NCBI GenBank assembly: GCA_965652645.1
Contig: CBFGXE010000032.1
Location: 1 to 35,021, forward strand
Direction: 5' to 3'
From: ZC4RG30 sp965652645
Lineage (GTDB): Bacteria > Pseudomonadota > Gammaproteobacteria > Steroidobacterales > Steroidobacteraceae
DNA length: 35,021 nt
Below the pieces are notes generated by a model, which was given only the letters and a program-made list of their open reading frames with translations, did no database searches and was not told the origin of the DNA. Position numbers and translations under genes: made by a program. Positions within the stretch are counted from its first letter, which is position 1. Every line of letters starts with the position of its first letter. This document shows positions 6,311 to 14,570 of this stretch, piece by piece.

Positions 6311-8544
6311 GCGAAACCCTTCAGCTCGGAGGCCTTGATCGGCAGCGTGCGCACGCGCCGGCCGGTTGCCGCGAAGATGGCGTTGGTCAGCGCCGGCACC
6401 ACCGGCGGCAGCGCCGGTTCGCCCAGGCCCGTCGGGTTGTTGTCCGTGATCACGAATTGCACGTCGACCTGCGGGGCCTGGTGCATGCGCAGCAGCGGAT
6501 AGTCGTGGAAGTTGCTCTGTTCCACGGCGCCGTTCCTGAACGTGAGCGCCTGGTTCAGCGCCTGCGAGATGCCGTCGATCGCCGAGCCTTCCACCTGGTT
6601 GGCGCCCGCGCTCGGGTTCACGATCTGGCGACCCACGTCGCCGGCAACCCACACCTTCTCCACGCGCACTTCGCCGGTCTTGCTGCTCACGGAGGCCTGC
6701 ACCACCTCGGCGAAGTAACCCTGGTGGCTGAAGTAGGCGGCAATGCCCATGCCGGTGCCCTTGGGCAGCTTCTTCTTGCCCCAGCCGGACTTCTCGGCCA
6801 CGGCCTTCAGCACGCCGGCCATGCGGCCGTTGTCGAAGCCCGCCGAAGGGCCGAACGCCCCGCGGGAGACTTCCGGCTGTTTGGCCGGGCCCAGCAGGTC
6901 GAGCTGGAACTGCAGCGGGTCCTTGCCCGCGGCATGCGCCAGCTCGTCGAGGAATGACTGGAACGCGAACGCCAGGGTGTTGCTGCCCGGGGCACGCATC
7001 GGGCCCGTGGGCACGTCCAGCGGAATCATCGAAAAGCCGAGGTCCAGGTTCGGCACGTAGCCGGACGGGAATTCGGAGGCGTTCATCGTCGCCGAGCCGG
7101 CCGGCTTGCCGCTGTTGGAGTAGGTCACGAAGTGGTCGCGGAAGGCGACCAGCTTGCCCTGGGCATCCAGGGCGCCCTTGAAGTGGTGGAATCCGCCCGC
7201 GCGGAACGTGCCGCTCTGCACGTCCTGCCGGCGGTTGCGCAGCAGCTTGATGGGCTCGCCGTGCGCCTTGGCAATGGCGGCAGCCTCCACCATGAAGTCG
7301 TTGGAGAGCCGGCGTCCGAAGCCGCCACCATTGCGCGTGACGTGCAGGGTGATGTCCTTCTCGGGGACGCCCAGCAGCTTGGCCACCGCAGTCTGGCCGC
7401 CGCCCGGCATCTGCGTCGGCGACCAGATCTCCACCTTGCCGTTCCTGATGGCGACGGTGGTGTTCATCGGCTCGAGGGCCGAATGGTTCACGAAGGGAAC
7501 CTCGTAGCGGGCCTCGAGCACCTTGGCGGCACCCTTGAGCGCACCGTCCACGTCGCCTTCGGCCTTGATCGATTGGGCCGGCTTTTCCTGGGCGAACTTC
7601 GCCGCCTGCTCGATGAAGCCCTGGGTGGAACGCGTGGCCGTTTCGCCGCCGTCCCACTGCACTTTCAGCTTGTCCAGCGCGCGGTTCGCCTGGTGCCACT
7701 TGTCGGCCACGATGGCCACGCCATCGGTCAGGCCGTTGTAGAGGCCGGCGTCGAGCTCGGTGACGTTGCCCTTGATGACGTACACGCCACGGATGCCCGG
7801 CAGCGCGCGGATCTCATCGAGGTTCGCGCTGACGAACTTGCCGTTGAACACGGGGCACTTCTCGTACACCGCATATTTCATGCCCGGCACGGTCACGTCG
7901 ATGCCGAAGATCGGCTCGCCGCGCACGATGCGCGGGCTGTCCACGCCGCCGTGCGGCTGGCCGATGATCTTGAAGTCCTTCGGGTCCTTCAGCTTCACCT
8001 GGGCCGGATTCGGCGGTGCGATCCTGGCGGCGGCAGTGGCGAGCTGGCCATAGGTGGCCTGGCGGTTGCTGGCCTTGTGGTAGACCACGCCCTCGGAGGT
8101 CTCGCACTGGTCCACCGGCACGCCCCAGGAACGGGCTGCGGCGGTGACCAGCATGAGGCGGGCGGCGCCGCCCACGCGGCGCAGCGTGTCATAGTTCATC
8201 GGGATCGACATCGAGCCACCGGCGAACTGGCCGCCGTAGCGCGCGGCATCGACCTCGGCGTCTTCGGCCCGCACGTCCTTCCAGGCGACGTCCAGCTCTT
8301 CGGCAATGATCTGCGGGAAGGCCGTCTTGATGCCCTGGCCGATCTCGGGATTCTTGTTGACGATGTGGACCTCGCCATTCGGCAGGATCCAGATGTAGGC
8401 GTTGAGCGTGGCCGACGCCGGACCCTTGCCGCCCACCGCGAAGGCGGGGAGGCTGAAGTCGAGCATCAGGCCGCCGCCAACGGCGGCGCTGGCGGTGAGG
8501 AACCTGCGGCGGGAAACGCCGTTCTTCTGGGCAAGGTGTGACAT
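6307..8544 (-). CDS. Molybdopterin-binding large subunit, IorB-type aldehyde/isoquinoline oxidoreductase
   Basis: 745 residues from the ATG ending at 8544, which overlaps the small-subunit stop as TGATG. The N-terminus carries a twin-arginine signal (VSRRRFLTASAAVGGG), so the folded enzyme is exported to the periplasm, probably together with its iron-sulphur partner. The body is the molybdenum hydroxylase family: GKPLGQ-like GEPIFGIDVTVPGM, HSALEPMNTTVAI, TQMPGGGQTAVAKLLGV, HVTRNGGGFGRRL, GPMRAPGSNTLAF, and GLGEPALPP with the catalytic Glu (about residue 709). The cofactor would be Mo bound by a pterin cytosine dinucleotide. It oxidises an aldehyde or hydroxylates an N-heterocycle next to nitrogen; the family alone does not decide which. 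The segment that is usually WTREDDM-like reads LLRNRRQDVQSG here, a noticeable departure. Confidence 0.9.
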   Translation of the reverse strand: MSHLAQKNGVSRRRFLTASAAVGGGLMLDFSLPAFAVGGKGPASATLNAYIWILPNGEVHIVNKNPEIGQGIKTAFPQIIAEELDVAWKDVRAEDAEVDAARYGGQFAGGSMSIPMNYDTLRRVGGAARLMLVTAAARSWGVPVDQCETSEGVVYHKASNRQATYGQLATAAARIAPPNPAQVKLKDPKDFKIIGQPHGGVDSPRIVRGEPIFGIDVTVPGMKYAVYEKCPVFNGKFVSANLDEIRALPGIRGVYVIKGNVTELDAGLYNGLTDGVAIVADKWHQANRALDKLKVQWDGGETATRSTQGFIEQAAKFAQEKPAQSIKAEGDVDGALKGAAKVLEARYEVPFVNHSALEPMNTTVAIRNGKVEIWSPTQMPGGGQTAVAKLLGVPEKDITLHVTRNGGGFGRRLSNDFMVEAAAIAKAHGEPIKLLRNRRQDVQSGTFRAGGFHHFKGALDAQGKLVAFRDHFVTYSNSGKPAGSATMNASEFPSGYVPNLDLGFSMIPLDVPTGPMRAPGSNTLAFAFQSFLDELAHAAGKDPLQFQLDLLGPAKQPEVSRGAFGPSAGFDNGRMAGVLKAVAEKSGWGKKKLPKGTGMGIAAYFSHQGYFAEVVQASVSSKTGEVRVEKVWVAGDVGRQIVNPSAGANQVEGSAIDGISQALNQALTFRNGAVEQSNFHDYPLLRMHQAPQVDVQFVITDNNPTGLGEPALPPVVPALTNAIFAATGRRVRTLPIKASELKGFA

Positions 8545-9026
8545 CACGCCATCTCCCTCGTGTCTTCGGTGGGCAGGCCGGCGGCCTGCTTGATGGCGGC
8601 GCGGATGCGCACATAGGTGGCGCACCGGCAGATGTTGCCGCTCATCGCATCGTCAATGTCCTTGTCGGTGGGCTTCGGCGTGCGTTCCAGCAGCGCCGTG
8701 GCCGCCATGATCTGGCCGCTCTGGCAGTAGCCACACTGCATCACGTCGAGCGCGAGCCAGGCCTCCTGCACCTTCCTGCCGATGTCGGTCTCGCCGATGG
8801 CCTCGACGGTGGTGATCTTCGCGTCCCCGACGGCGGAAACCGGCGTGACGCAGGAGCGTACCGGCTTGCCGTCGACGAGCACTGTGCAGGCTCCGCACAG
8901 GCCCATGCCGCAGCCGAACTTGGCGCCCTTCAGTTCCAGTTCGTCGCGCAGCACCCAGAGCAGTGGAGTGTCCGCCTCGACCTCCACGGTCTGCGGCTTG
9001 CCGTTGACGTTGATGGTTTGGCTCAT
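8544..9026 (-). CDS. [2Fe-2S] small subunit, IorA-type
   Basis: 160 residues, a normal length. It holds both iron-sulphur cluster sites of the molybdenum hydroxylase small subunits: the ferredoxin-like set Cys39, 44, 47 and 59 (KFGCGMGLCGACTVL) and the helical-domain set Cys98, 101, 133 and 135 (MQCGYCQSG, NICRCATY). It passes electrons from the Mo site of the adjacent large subunit towards an acceptor, here most likely the tri-haem cytochrome encoded divergently. It has no signal of its own, which fits hitch-hiking export with the Tat-signal partner. The start is supported by GAGG six bases upstream. It is the first gene of a two-gene operon. Confidence 0.93.
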   Translation of the reverse strand: MSQTINVNGKPQTVEVEADTPLLWVLRDELELKGAKFGCGMGLCGACTVLVDGKPVRSCVTPVSAVGDAKITTVEAIGETDIGRKVQEAWLALDVMQCGYCQSGQIMAATALLERTPKPTDKDIDDAMSGNICRCATYVRIRAAIKQAAGLPTEDTREMA

Positions 9027-9152
9027 GCGATACCTCGGTATGCGCGGCAGGAGCCCGCGCGAAGCCTGATCTTGCGGCCGTCCAGACAGCCCCTGTGGCG
9101 CAGTTTACTGCACCCGGCGGGACTGTTGGCCACCCCGGGGCCGGTGCGGTGC

Positions 9153-9187
9153 GCAAATTGGCCCCGAAGTTTGCAGACCCCCGGGTC
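9153..9187. promoter_or_regulatory. Divergent intergenic control region between IorA-like and cytochrome genes
   Basis: The 244-base gap (9027-9270) must hold promoters for both directions. Two symmetric elements are visible: GCAAA (9153-9157) with TTTGC (9170-9174), and the near-palindrome GACCCCCGGGTC (9176-9187). A GATATT further downstream could be a -10 element for the cytochrome gene, but I see no matching -35 of quality. Co-control of the two transcripts is inferred. Confidence 0.3.
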
Positions 9188-9270
9188 CAGATGGGATATT
9201 TTGTCAGGCCATCGGGCGCAGTCATCGGCGGACCACAGTCTCCGCAGGCGCCATTTCAGGGGGAAAACAC

Positions 9271-10608
9271 ATGAAGGCAAGGCGTTGGGGCATCGTCGGC
9301 GGCATCGTGGTCCTTGTCGGGCTGGTGCTCGCATGGGTTCTGTTGCAGCCCGGCCCGATGGCCTTTGCCGAGGGCAGGAGAGTGGCCCTCGCAGACTACG
9401 AGGGCAGCCCCACGGGCGTGCCGGCGGATTTCGAGGCCAGCGACCTGGTGGCCAGGGGCCAGTACCTGGCCATCGCCGCCAACTGCCAGGCCTGCCACAC
9501 CGAGGAGGGCGGAACGCCGTTCGCGGGCGGACGTCCCTTCCCGACCGAATTCGGCACCATCTACTCCTCGAACATCACGCCGGATTCCGAAACCGGCATC
9601 GGTGCCTGGAGCGATGCGGACTTCCTGCGTGCCATGCACGAGGGTGTCTCGAAGGACGGCACGCGCCTGTATCCGGCGTTCCCTTATGCCGCCTACACCT
9701 ACCTCACCGACGAGGACGTGCTGGCGATCAAGGCCTACCTGTCCAGCATCCCCGCCGTGAAGAACACGCCGCCGAAGGCTGACCTGCGCTGGCCCTACAA
9801 CCAGCGCTGGCTGATGGCCATCTGGTCGAAGATGTACAACCCGAACGAGCGCTTCCAGCCGGTGGCCGGCCAGTCGGCCGAGTGGAACCGCGGCGCCTAT
9901 CTCTCCGAGGCGCTGGGGCACTGCGGTGACTGCCACACCCCGCGCAATGCGCTGCAGGGCCTCGACAACCGCAACAAGTTCGCTGGCGGCGTGGCCGACG
10001 GCTGGCGCGCATACAACCTGAGCAGCGACGAGACCTCGGGCATCGGGGCCTGGAGCGCGGAGGAACTGGAGAAATACTTGAAGACCGGGCGTTCGCCGGA
10101 GCACGGCACGGCCTTCGGCCCGATGGCGCTGGCCGTGCACCTGAGCTTCCAGAAGCTCACCGGGTCGGACGTGAAGGCCATCGTCGCCTATATCCGCAGC
10201 GTGCCACCGGTCTCCTCGTCCGACCTGCCCGCACCGAAGCTCGAGGCTGCCTCGGCCATTCCTTCGGAGCATGCGGTGGCCGAATCCAACCCCCGCGGCC
10301 ACCTGATGTTCGCCAGCATGTGCGCGGGCTGCCACTCCTGGACGGGCACCGGCAGCTACGTGCCGCACACCACGCTCACCGGCAACCGCGCCGTGAACGA
10401 TCCCACCGCCACCAACGTGGCGCTGGCCGTGCTGCACGGCGCGAGCACGCTGCCGGAGTCCGGCGAGATCGCCGTGATGCCGGCGTTTGCCGCGGCCTGG
10501 ACGGACGAGGAGATCGCCGACGTGTCCAACTACGTGATCGCGCGCTTCGGCGCCAGGCCGTCGTCGATCACGGCCGAAGAGGTCCGCAAGCTGCGCGAGA
10601 TGCACTAG
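9271..10608 (+). CDS. Tri-haem membrane-anchored cytochrome c, electron acceptor of the Mo hydroxylase
   Basis: 445 residues with three CxxCH haem sites: CQACH (72-76), CGDCH (218-222) and CAGCH (351-355). An N-terminal hydrophobic segment (residues 7-25) after MKARR serves as an uncleaved anchor or signal. This is the architecture of the cytochrome subunit in periplasmic alcohol and aldehyde dehydrogenases of acetic acid bacteria and in nicotinate-hydroxylase-like systems, where a Mo subunit, a [2Fe-2S] subunit and a tri-haem cytochrome work together. Placement directly divergent from the IorA/IorB-like pair makes the same three-part complex likely, passing electrons to quinone or a terminal oxidase. 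AGGGGGA eight bases before the ATG is a strong ribosome site. Confidence 0.92.
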   Translation: MKARRWGIVGGIVVLVGLVLAWVLLQPGPMAFAEGRRVALADYEGSPTGVPADFEASDLVARGQYLAIAANCQACHTEEGGTPFAGGRPFPTEFGTIYSSNITPDSETGIGAWSDADFLRAMHEGVSKDGTRLYPAFPYAAYTYLTDEDVLAIKAYLSSIPAVKNTPPKADLRWPYNQRWLMAIWSKMYNPNERFQPVAGQSAEWNRGAYLSEALGHCGDCHTPRNALQGLDNRNKFAGGVADGWRAYNLSSDETSGIGAWSAEELEKYLKTGRSPEHGTAFGPMALAVHLSFQKLTGSDVKAIVAYIRSVPPVSSSDLPAPKLEAASAIPSEHAVAESNPRGHLMFASMCAGCHSWTGTGSYVPHTTLTGNRAVNDPTATNVALAVLHGASTLPESGEIAVMPAFAAAWTDEEIADVSNYVIARFGARPSSITAEEVRKLREMH

Positions 10609-10629
10609 GCCGGAGAAAACCTCCGGCCT
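10607..10629 (+). terminator. Hairpin at the cytochrome stop codon
   Basis: AGGCCGGAG and CTCCGGCCT form a perfect 9-bp stem around AAAAC, starting inside the TAG stop. No T tract follows, so it may act as a pausing or mRNA-stabilising structure and not as a classical terminator. Confidence 0.45.
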
Positions 10630-10662
10630 GGCGTGCGGCACCAGCCCGCACAGGGGGGAGTA

Positions 10663-12444
10663 GTGCCTTTCAGGGATTTGGCGGTGCGCTCCGTGCGCCC
10701 CTGGTGCGTGCTGCTGCTTGCGGTGGCTGGCCTGGCGCTGTCGGCCTGCGGTGGCGGCTCCGGTGACGGGACGCCCCCGGGGAACGATCCGCCGGTTACT
10801 CCGCCTCCACCCCCCGGTCCGCCACTTCCCGGCGTGACGTTATCGCCAGCGGTGCTTACGGTCTCCGCAGCAACGGGAACTCCGGGACCCTTCCGCTCGA
10901 TCGCCGTCACGATCACGAATCCGCCGGAGGATTTCTACTATGGCGCCTGGGCCGATGGCGACGCCGTAGCCGTGGCTGACGCGGATCTCGTTACGGCGCA
11001 GCAGGGCAACATCGCGCTGACGTTCTGGGCGCCGAACCAGCTGGGCGCCGGCACCTACGTCGACATGGTGCACTTCCTGGTCTGCGGCGACCCGGGTTGT
11101 GAAGACCTGATCGTGGAGGAGGCCCTGCCGGTTGTTTACACGGTGACGGGCAGCCCGGTTCCGACAACCACCTTCAACGTGGTTCCGACCACGGCAACAC
11201 AGTTCGAGGAATTGTCCGGCGACACCGGCGCGAAGGTCCTGAAGTTGCACATCACCGCCTTCGATGTTCCTCCGCAGGGTGTGTACGTGCGGCTCCTGGA
11301 AGAGCCGGCCGAGGGAACGCCGGACCTGGTGACCGGCGTGGAGTTCGAGGAATCCGGCTACATCAGCCCCAATGGCACCGGGTCGGGAAATTACACCGTG
11401 ACGCTCGCAGCCCCGGTTGCGCTGGGTCCCGGCCGTTACGAATCCGACCTGGTGGTGCGGTTGTGCTTCGATGCCGCCTGCACGATGCCTGTGCCCACCG
11501 CGCGGGACACGTTCAGGGTCAGCTACGTGGTGTATGCATCCGAAGGGCGGGAATTCACCATGCGGAAGCTGGACCTCAATGCCGCCTGGGCCGCCTGGGA
11601 TCCTGTCAGGGAAAAGCTGTATGTGTTGCAGGTCTTCCCGACCGGTGACGGCGCCGTGACCGAGGTGGACCCGGTGACCGGAACCACGGGACCCTCCGCG
11701 GTACTCCCGGGTGAGGCCAGGATGATGGCGCTGTCCGACGACGGGCAATTTGCCTACGTGGCTTCCATCCATCCGCAGGTCGTCTATCGCGTCCGGCTGG
11801 CGGACATGCAGCTCGAAGGCGAGGTCACGCTGGAGCCGATGCGAACGGCTCGCATGATCGCTGTTGCCCCCGGCGCGCCGGGGACCATCGCGGTATTGCA
11901 GACGATGGCCGCGGCGAACAATTCGATCGCAATCTATGACGGCCCGGTGAAGCGCAGCCAGGAGGCACTTGCCGGCACGTCCATGGCGTGGAATGCCACC
12001 GGCACGGAGCTTTATGCGGCCGGAACGAATGGTTCGCAACTGTCCCGGTGGGCGGTGACGCCAGCCGGGCTGGAGCTGATCGAGGACATTGCCGCTCCGG
12101 GCGGCACCGGCAATGCGCGCCAGATGTTCATGGAGTCCGGCCTGCTCTACTTCAGCTCCGGCACGCTCTTTGATCCGGTTGCGGGCACGTTCAACAACTG
12201 GTTCGACTACTGCTGCGACCACCTGGTGGCCCGCGACCCGTTGCAGGGCCGCGTCTTCACGACCGGCACGGACGTGCGCTCCTATTCCATCGGGACGGGC
12301 AAGGAGATCGCTACGGCCTGGATTCCCGGCCTCACGGGAGGCCAGTATTTCCCGCCACCGCTGCGGTGGGGCAGCGACGGGTTGGCGATAGTGGACTACA
12401 GCGGGGACCTGGTGCTGATCAATGGCAGCTTCGTTGCGCCTTAG
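10663..12444 (+). CDS. Lipoprotein with Ig-like domains and a C-terminal beta-propeller
   Basis: I place the start at the GTG at 10663 because AGGGGG lies five bases upstream; an in-frame GTG at 10633 is further from it. The protein is then 593 residues. A signal with lipobox LSAC is followed by a Gly/Ser/Pro-rich linker (PPVTPPPPPGPP). Next come two beta-sandwich, BACON-like repeats (VTLSPAVLTVSAATGTPGP and, after it, VPTTATQFEELSGDTGA). The second half has propeller-like repeats (MALSDDGQFAYVAS, TSMAWNATGTELYAAG, LFDPVAGTFNNW), similar to YncE-type seven-bladed proteins. It is anchored to the outer membrane, probably facing the periplasm or the surface. No enzymatic residues are evident; adhesion or binding is inference. 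It does not look functionally tied to the cytochrome upstream. Confidence 0.75.
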   Translation: MPFRDLAVRSVRPWCVLLLAVAGLALSACGGGSGDGTPPGNDPPVTPPPPPGPPLPGVTLSPAVLTVSAATGTPGPFRSIAVTITNPPEDFYYGAWADGDAVAVADADLVTAQQGNIALTFWAPNQLGAGTYVDMVHFLVCGDPGCEDLIVEEALPVVYTVTGSPVPTTTFNVVPTTATQFEELSGDTGAKVLKLHITAFDVPPQGVYVRLLEEPAEGTPDLVTGVEFEESGYISPNGTGSGNYTVTLAAPVALGPGRYESDLVVRLCFDAACTMPVPTARDTFRVSYVVYASEGREFTMRKLDLNAAWAAWDPVREKLYVLQVFPTGDGAVTEVDPVTGTTGPSAVLPGEARMMALSDDGQFAYVASIHPQVVYRVRLADMQLEGEVTLEPMRTARMIAVAPGAPGTIAVLQTMAAANNSIAIYDGPVKRSQEALAGTSMAWNATGTELYAAGTNGSQLSRWAVTPAGLELIEDIAAPGGTGNARQMFMESGLLYFSSGTLFDPVAGTFNNWFDYCCDHLVARDPLQGRVFTTGTDVRSYSIGTGKEIATAWIPGLTGGQYFPPPLRWGSDGLAIVDYSGDLVLINGSFVAP

Positions 12445-12479
12445 GGGCGATCGGTGTTCAGGGTAGTACACTGGCCGCC

Positions 12480-13052
12480 ATGGCGCGGTCAGCCCCCAGC
12501 AAGCACGCCGACTGGCCCGAAGGTGCCATCTTCACCGTCGGGCATTCCACGCTGCCCATCGAACAGTTCATCGCGCTGCTGAAGGCCTATGGCATCGAGC
12601 GGCTGGCGGATGTCCGCACCGTGCCCCGCTCACGCCACAATCCCCAGTTCAATGCCGATGCGCTTGCCCGCAGCCTTGCTGCGGAAGGCATCGAATACAT
12701 TCCCATGCAGTCGCTGGGCGGACTGCGGCATCCACGCAAGGACTCCCCGAACACCGGCTGGCGCAACGCGAGCTTCCGCGGATATGCCGATTACATGCAG
12801 ACAGCGGCATTTGATGCCGCACTGGAAGAGCTGATGCGTCTGGGACGGGAAAAGCGCTCGGCCATCATGTGCGCCGAGTCGGTGCCCTGGCGCTGCCACC
12901 GGTCGCTGGTCGCCGACGCGCTGAACGTGCACGGCGTGCCGGCGGTTGAAATCCTCTCGGCGACGAGCCATCGACTGCACAAGCTCACGCCGTTTGCGCG
13001 TGCGGAGGGCGGGCGGATCACTTATCCGCCCGAACAGCCGCAACTGTTCTGA
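12480..13052 (+). CDS. DUF488 family protein
   Basis: 190 residues starting at the ATG at 12480, immediately before the conserved IFTVGHSTLPIEQFIALL. Other signature pieces of DUF488 are present: LADVRTVPRSRHNPQFN, YIPMQSLGG, MCAESVPWRCHRSLVADAL with two cysteines (131 and 139) and a final HKLTPFA. The fold has been likened to nucleotide-binding or nuclease-like cores, but no activity is firmly assigned in this family. It is cytoplasmic by lack of signal. There is no obvious ribosome site. Its stop is 20 bases from that of the convergent dehydrogenase gene. Confidence 0.9.
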   Translation: MARSAPSKHADWPEGAIFTVGHSTLPIEQFIALLKAYGIERLADVRTVPRSRHNPQFNADALARSLAAEGIEYIPMQSLGGLRHPRKDSPNTGWRNASFRGYADYMQTAAFDAALEELMRLGREKRSAIMCAESVPWRCHRSLVADALNVHGVPAVEILSATSHRLHKLTPFARAEGGRITYPPEQPQLF

Positions 13053-13071
13053 GGCAGGCAGGTGCCCGGCG

Positions 13072-14514
13072 TCAGTTCGCGGCTGCGACGGGGACCAGAC
13101 GCGCGACCCGGCCCGGGATTGCCAGCAGCACGTAAAGAAAGCCGTCCGGACCCTGGACCACGGTGCGCACGCGCCCCATGTCGGCAAACACGACTTCCTG
13201 GTGGGTGACCTTGTCGCCATCGGTGGTCAGGCGACGCAACGAGCGGCCGGCCAGCGTGGCAATGAACAGGTCGTTCTTCCACGCGGGGAAGCGGTCTGCG
13301 GTGTAGAAGGTGATGCCGGAGGGCGCGACCGTGGGCGTCCACCAGACCACCGGCTGTTCCATGCCCTCGCGCTCCGTGCCCTCGATGACCTCGCCTGCAA
13401 ACGAGGTGCCGCGGGAGATCGTGGGCCAGCCGTAGTTGCGACCGGGTTCGATGCGGTTCAGCTCGTCGCCGGCGGCAGGCCCATGCTCCGTGGCCCACAT
13501 CCTGCCGGTGACCGGATGCTCCTGCAGTCCCTGGGGATTGCGGTTGCCATAACTCCAGATCGATGCCACGGCGCCGGGCTGGTTCACGAAGGGATTGTCG
13601 GGCGGGATGCTGCCGTCATCCTTCACGCGATGGATCTTGCCCAGCGGGCTCTTCAGGTCCTGTGCGTCCAGGGCCTTGCCGCGCTCGCCGAGCGTGAAGA
13701 ACAGGTGGCCCTGCCTGTCCCAGTAGAAGCGGCAGCCGTAGTGGGTATCGTCGCGGTAATAGAACCCGGGGCTGGCGCGGAAGATGGTCTGTTCATCGAT
13801 CCACGCGCCATCGCGGATGCGGCCACGGACGATCACCGTCATCGACGGGGGCCTGGTGCCGGGGGCGGCTTCGCCGATGGAATCGGAGTACGCCAGGTAG
13901 ATCCAGCCATTGCTCGCGTAGTCAGGATGGATGGTGACATCGAAATATCCGGCATCCTGGCGCACATAGGGCTTCGGCGTGCCGCGGATGGGTTCTCCCA
14001 GCTTGCCCTGGCTGATGAGGCGCAGCGTGCCGGGACGCTCGGTGACGAGCATGTCGCCATTGGGCAGGAACACGAGGCCCCACGGGTTGTCGAGCGGACC
14101 GGCCACGGTTTCGAGGCGGAACTCGTGCTTCTCGCTCTTGACGACCACGACATCCGGCGGAGGGGCGGTGGGTATCTGCCCGAAGGCCATTCGCATGCCC
14201 TGGGCACGGATGAAGGCGACCAGTGCGGTCTGCTCCGCGTCGGAAAGCTGGCTGCCGAAACCCGCCATGCCCTTCTGGGGAAAGCCGTCGCGGATGCTCT
14301 TGCGGATCTCCTCATCGGAGGAACCATGGACCCAGACCGGATCGGTCAGGCTGGGCGCGCTGCCGCCGGCAAGATTGGGTCCGTGGCAACCGACGCAGAG
14401 TTCCTGCGCAAGCAGCGGAGCCGGACGCGCGGCGGGATTCACGGCGATCTGCGACAGGGCCGGGGCGCTGGCAAGCGCCATGCCGATCAACAAGGCCAGC
14501 GAGTTGTTCTTCAT
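13072..14514 (-). CDS. Cytochrome c fused to PQQ-dependent sugar/aldose dehydrogenase
   Basis: 480 residues. A Sec signal (MKNNSLALLIGMALASAPALSQ) is followed by a small class I cytochrome c (CVGCH at 40-44, with a candidate axial Met in KGMAGFG). Then comes a six-bladed soluble-glucose-dehydrogenase-like propeller: NPWGLVFLPNGDMLVTERPG, VTIHPDYASNGWIYLAYS, HYGCRFYWDRQGHLFFTLGERG, YGNRNPQGLQEHP, and WATEHGPAAGDELNRIEPG ending NYGWP. These include the PQQ and calcium contacts of the family. The enzyme oxidises a sugar or similar alcohol in the periplasm, and the built-in haem passes electrons on. It lies 56 bases downstream of the hybrid kinase gene on the same strand and may be read through from it. 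Its ribosome site is weak. Confidence 0.9.
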   Translation of the reverse strand: MKNNSLALLIGMALASAPALSQIAVNPAARPAPLLAQELCVGCHGPNLAGGSAPSLTDPVWVHGSSDEEIRKSIRDGFPQKGMAGFGSQLSDAEQTALVAFIRAQGMRMAFGQIPTAPPPDVVVVKSEKHEFRLETVAGPLDNPWGLVFLPNGDMLVTERPGTLRLISQGKLGEPIRGTPKPYVRQDAGYFDVTIHPDYASNGWIYLAYSDSIGEAAPGTRPPSMTVIVRGRIRDGAWIDEQTIFRASPGFYYRDDTHYGCRFYWDRQGHLFFTLGERGKALDAQDLKSPLGKIHRVKDDGSIPPDNPFVNQPGAVASIWSYGNRNPQGLQEHPVTGRMWATEHGPAAGDELNRIEPGRNYGWPTISRGTSFAGEVIEGTEREGMEQPVVWWTPTVAPSGITFYTADRFPAWKNDLFIATLAGRSLRRLTTDGDKVTHQEVVFADMGRVRTVVQGPDGFLYVLLAIPGRVARLVPVAAAN

Positions 14515-14570
14515 CAGGCTACTTTACCGCGCGCCTGCTGTTCCGGTCGCCATGCCGCGGGTCAGAGGAA

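Noticed and set aside
5705..7699. A 664-codon open frame on the minus strand, crossing the monooxygenase, Dabb and large-subunit genes
   Set aside because: It is a GC-driven shadow: Arg/Gly/Ala/Pro-rich with no domain, while two strongly recognisable proteins occupy the same DNA in other frames.
7132..8541. A 469-codon plus-strand frame opposite the molybdenum hydroxylase large subunit
   Set aside because: The minus strand has a Tat signal and family motifs throughout; the plus frame is His/Ala/Gly-rich noise.
9171..9199. A sigma-70 promoter TTGCAG-N18-GATATT for the cytochrome gene
   Set aside because: The -35 matches only three of six positions and the spacing is on the long side, so I did not call it.
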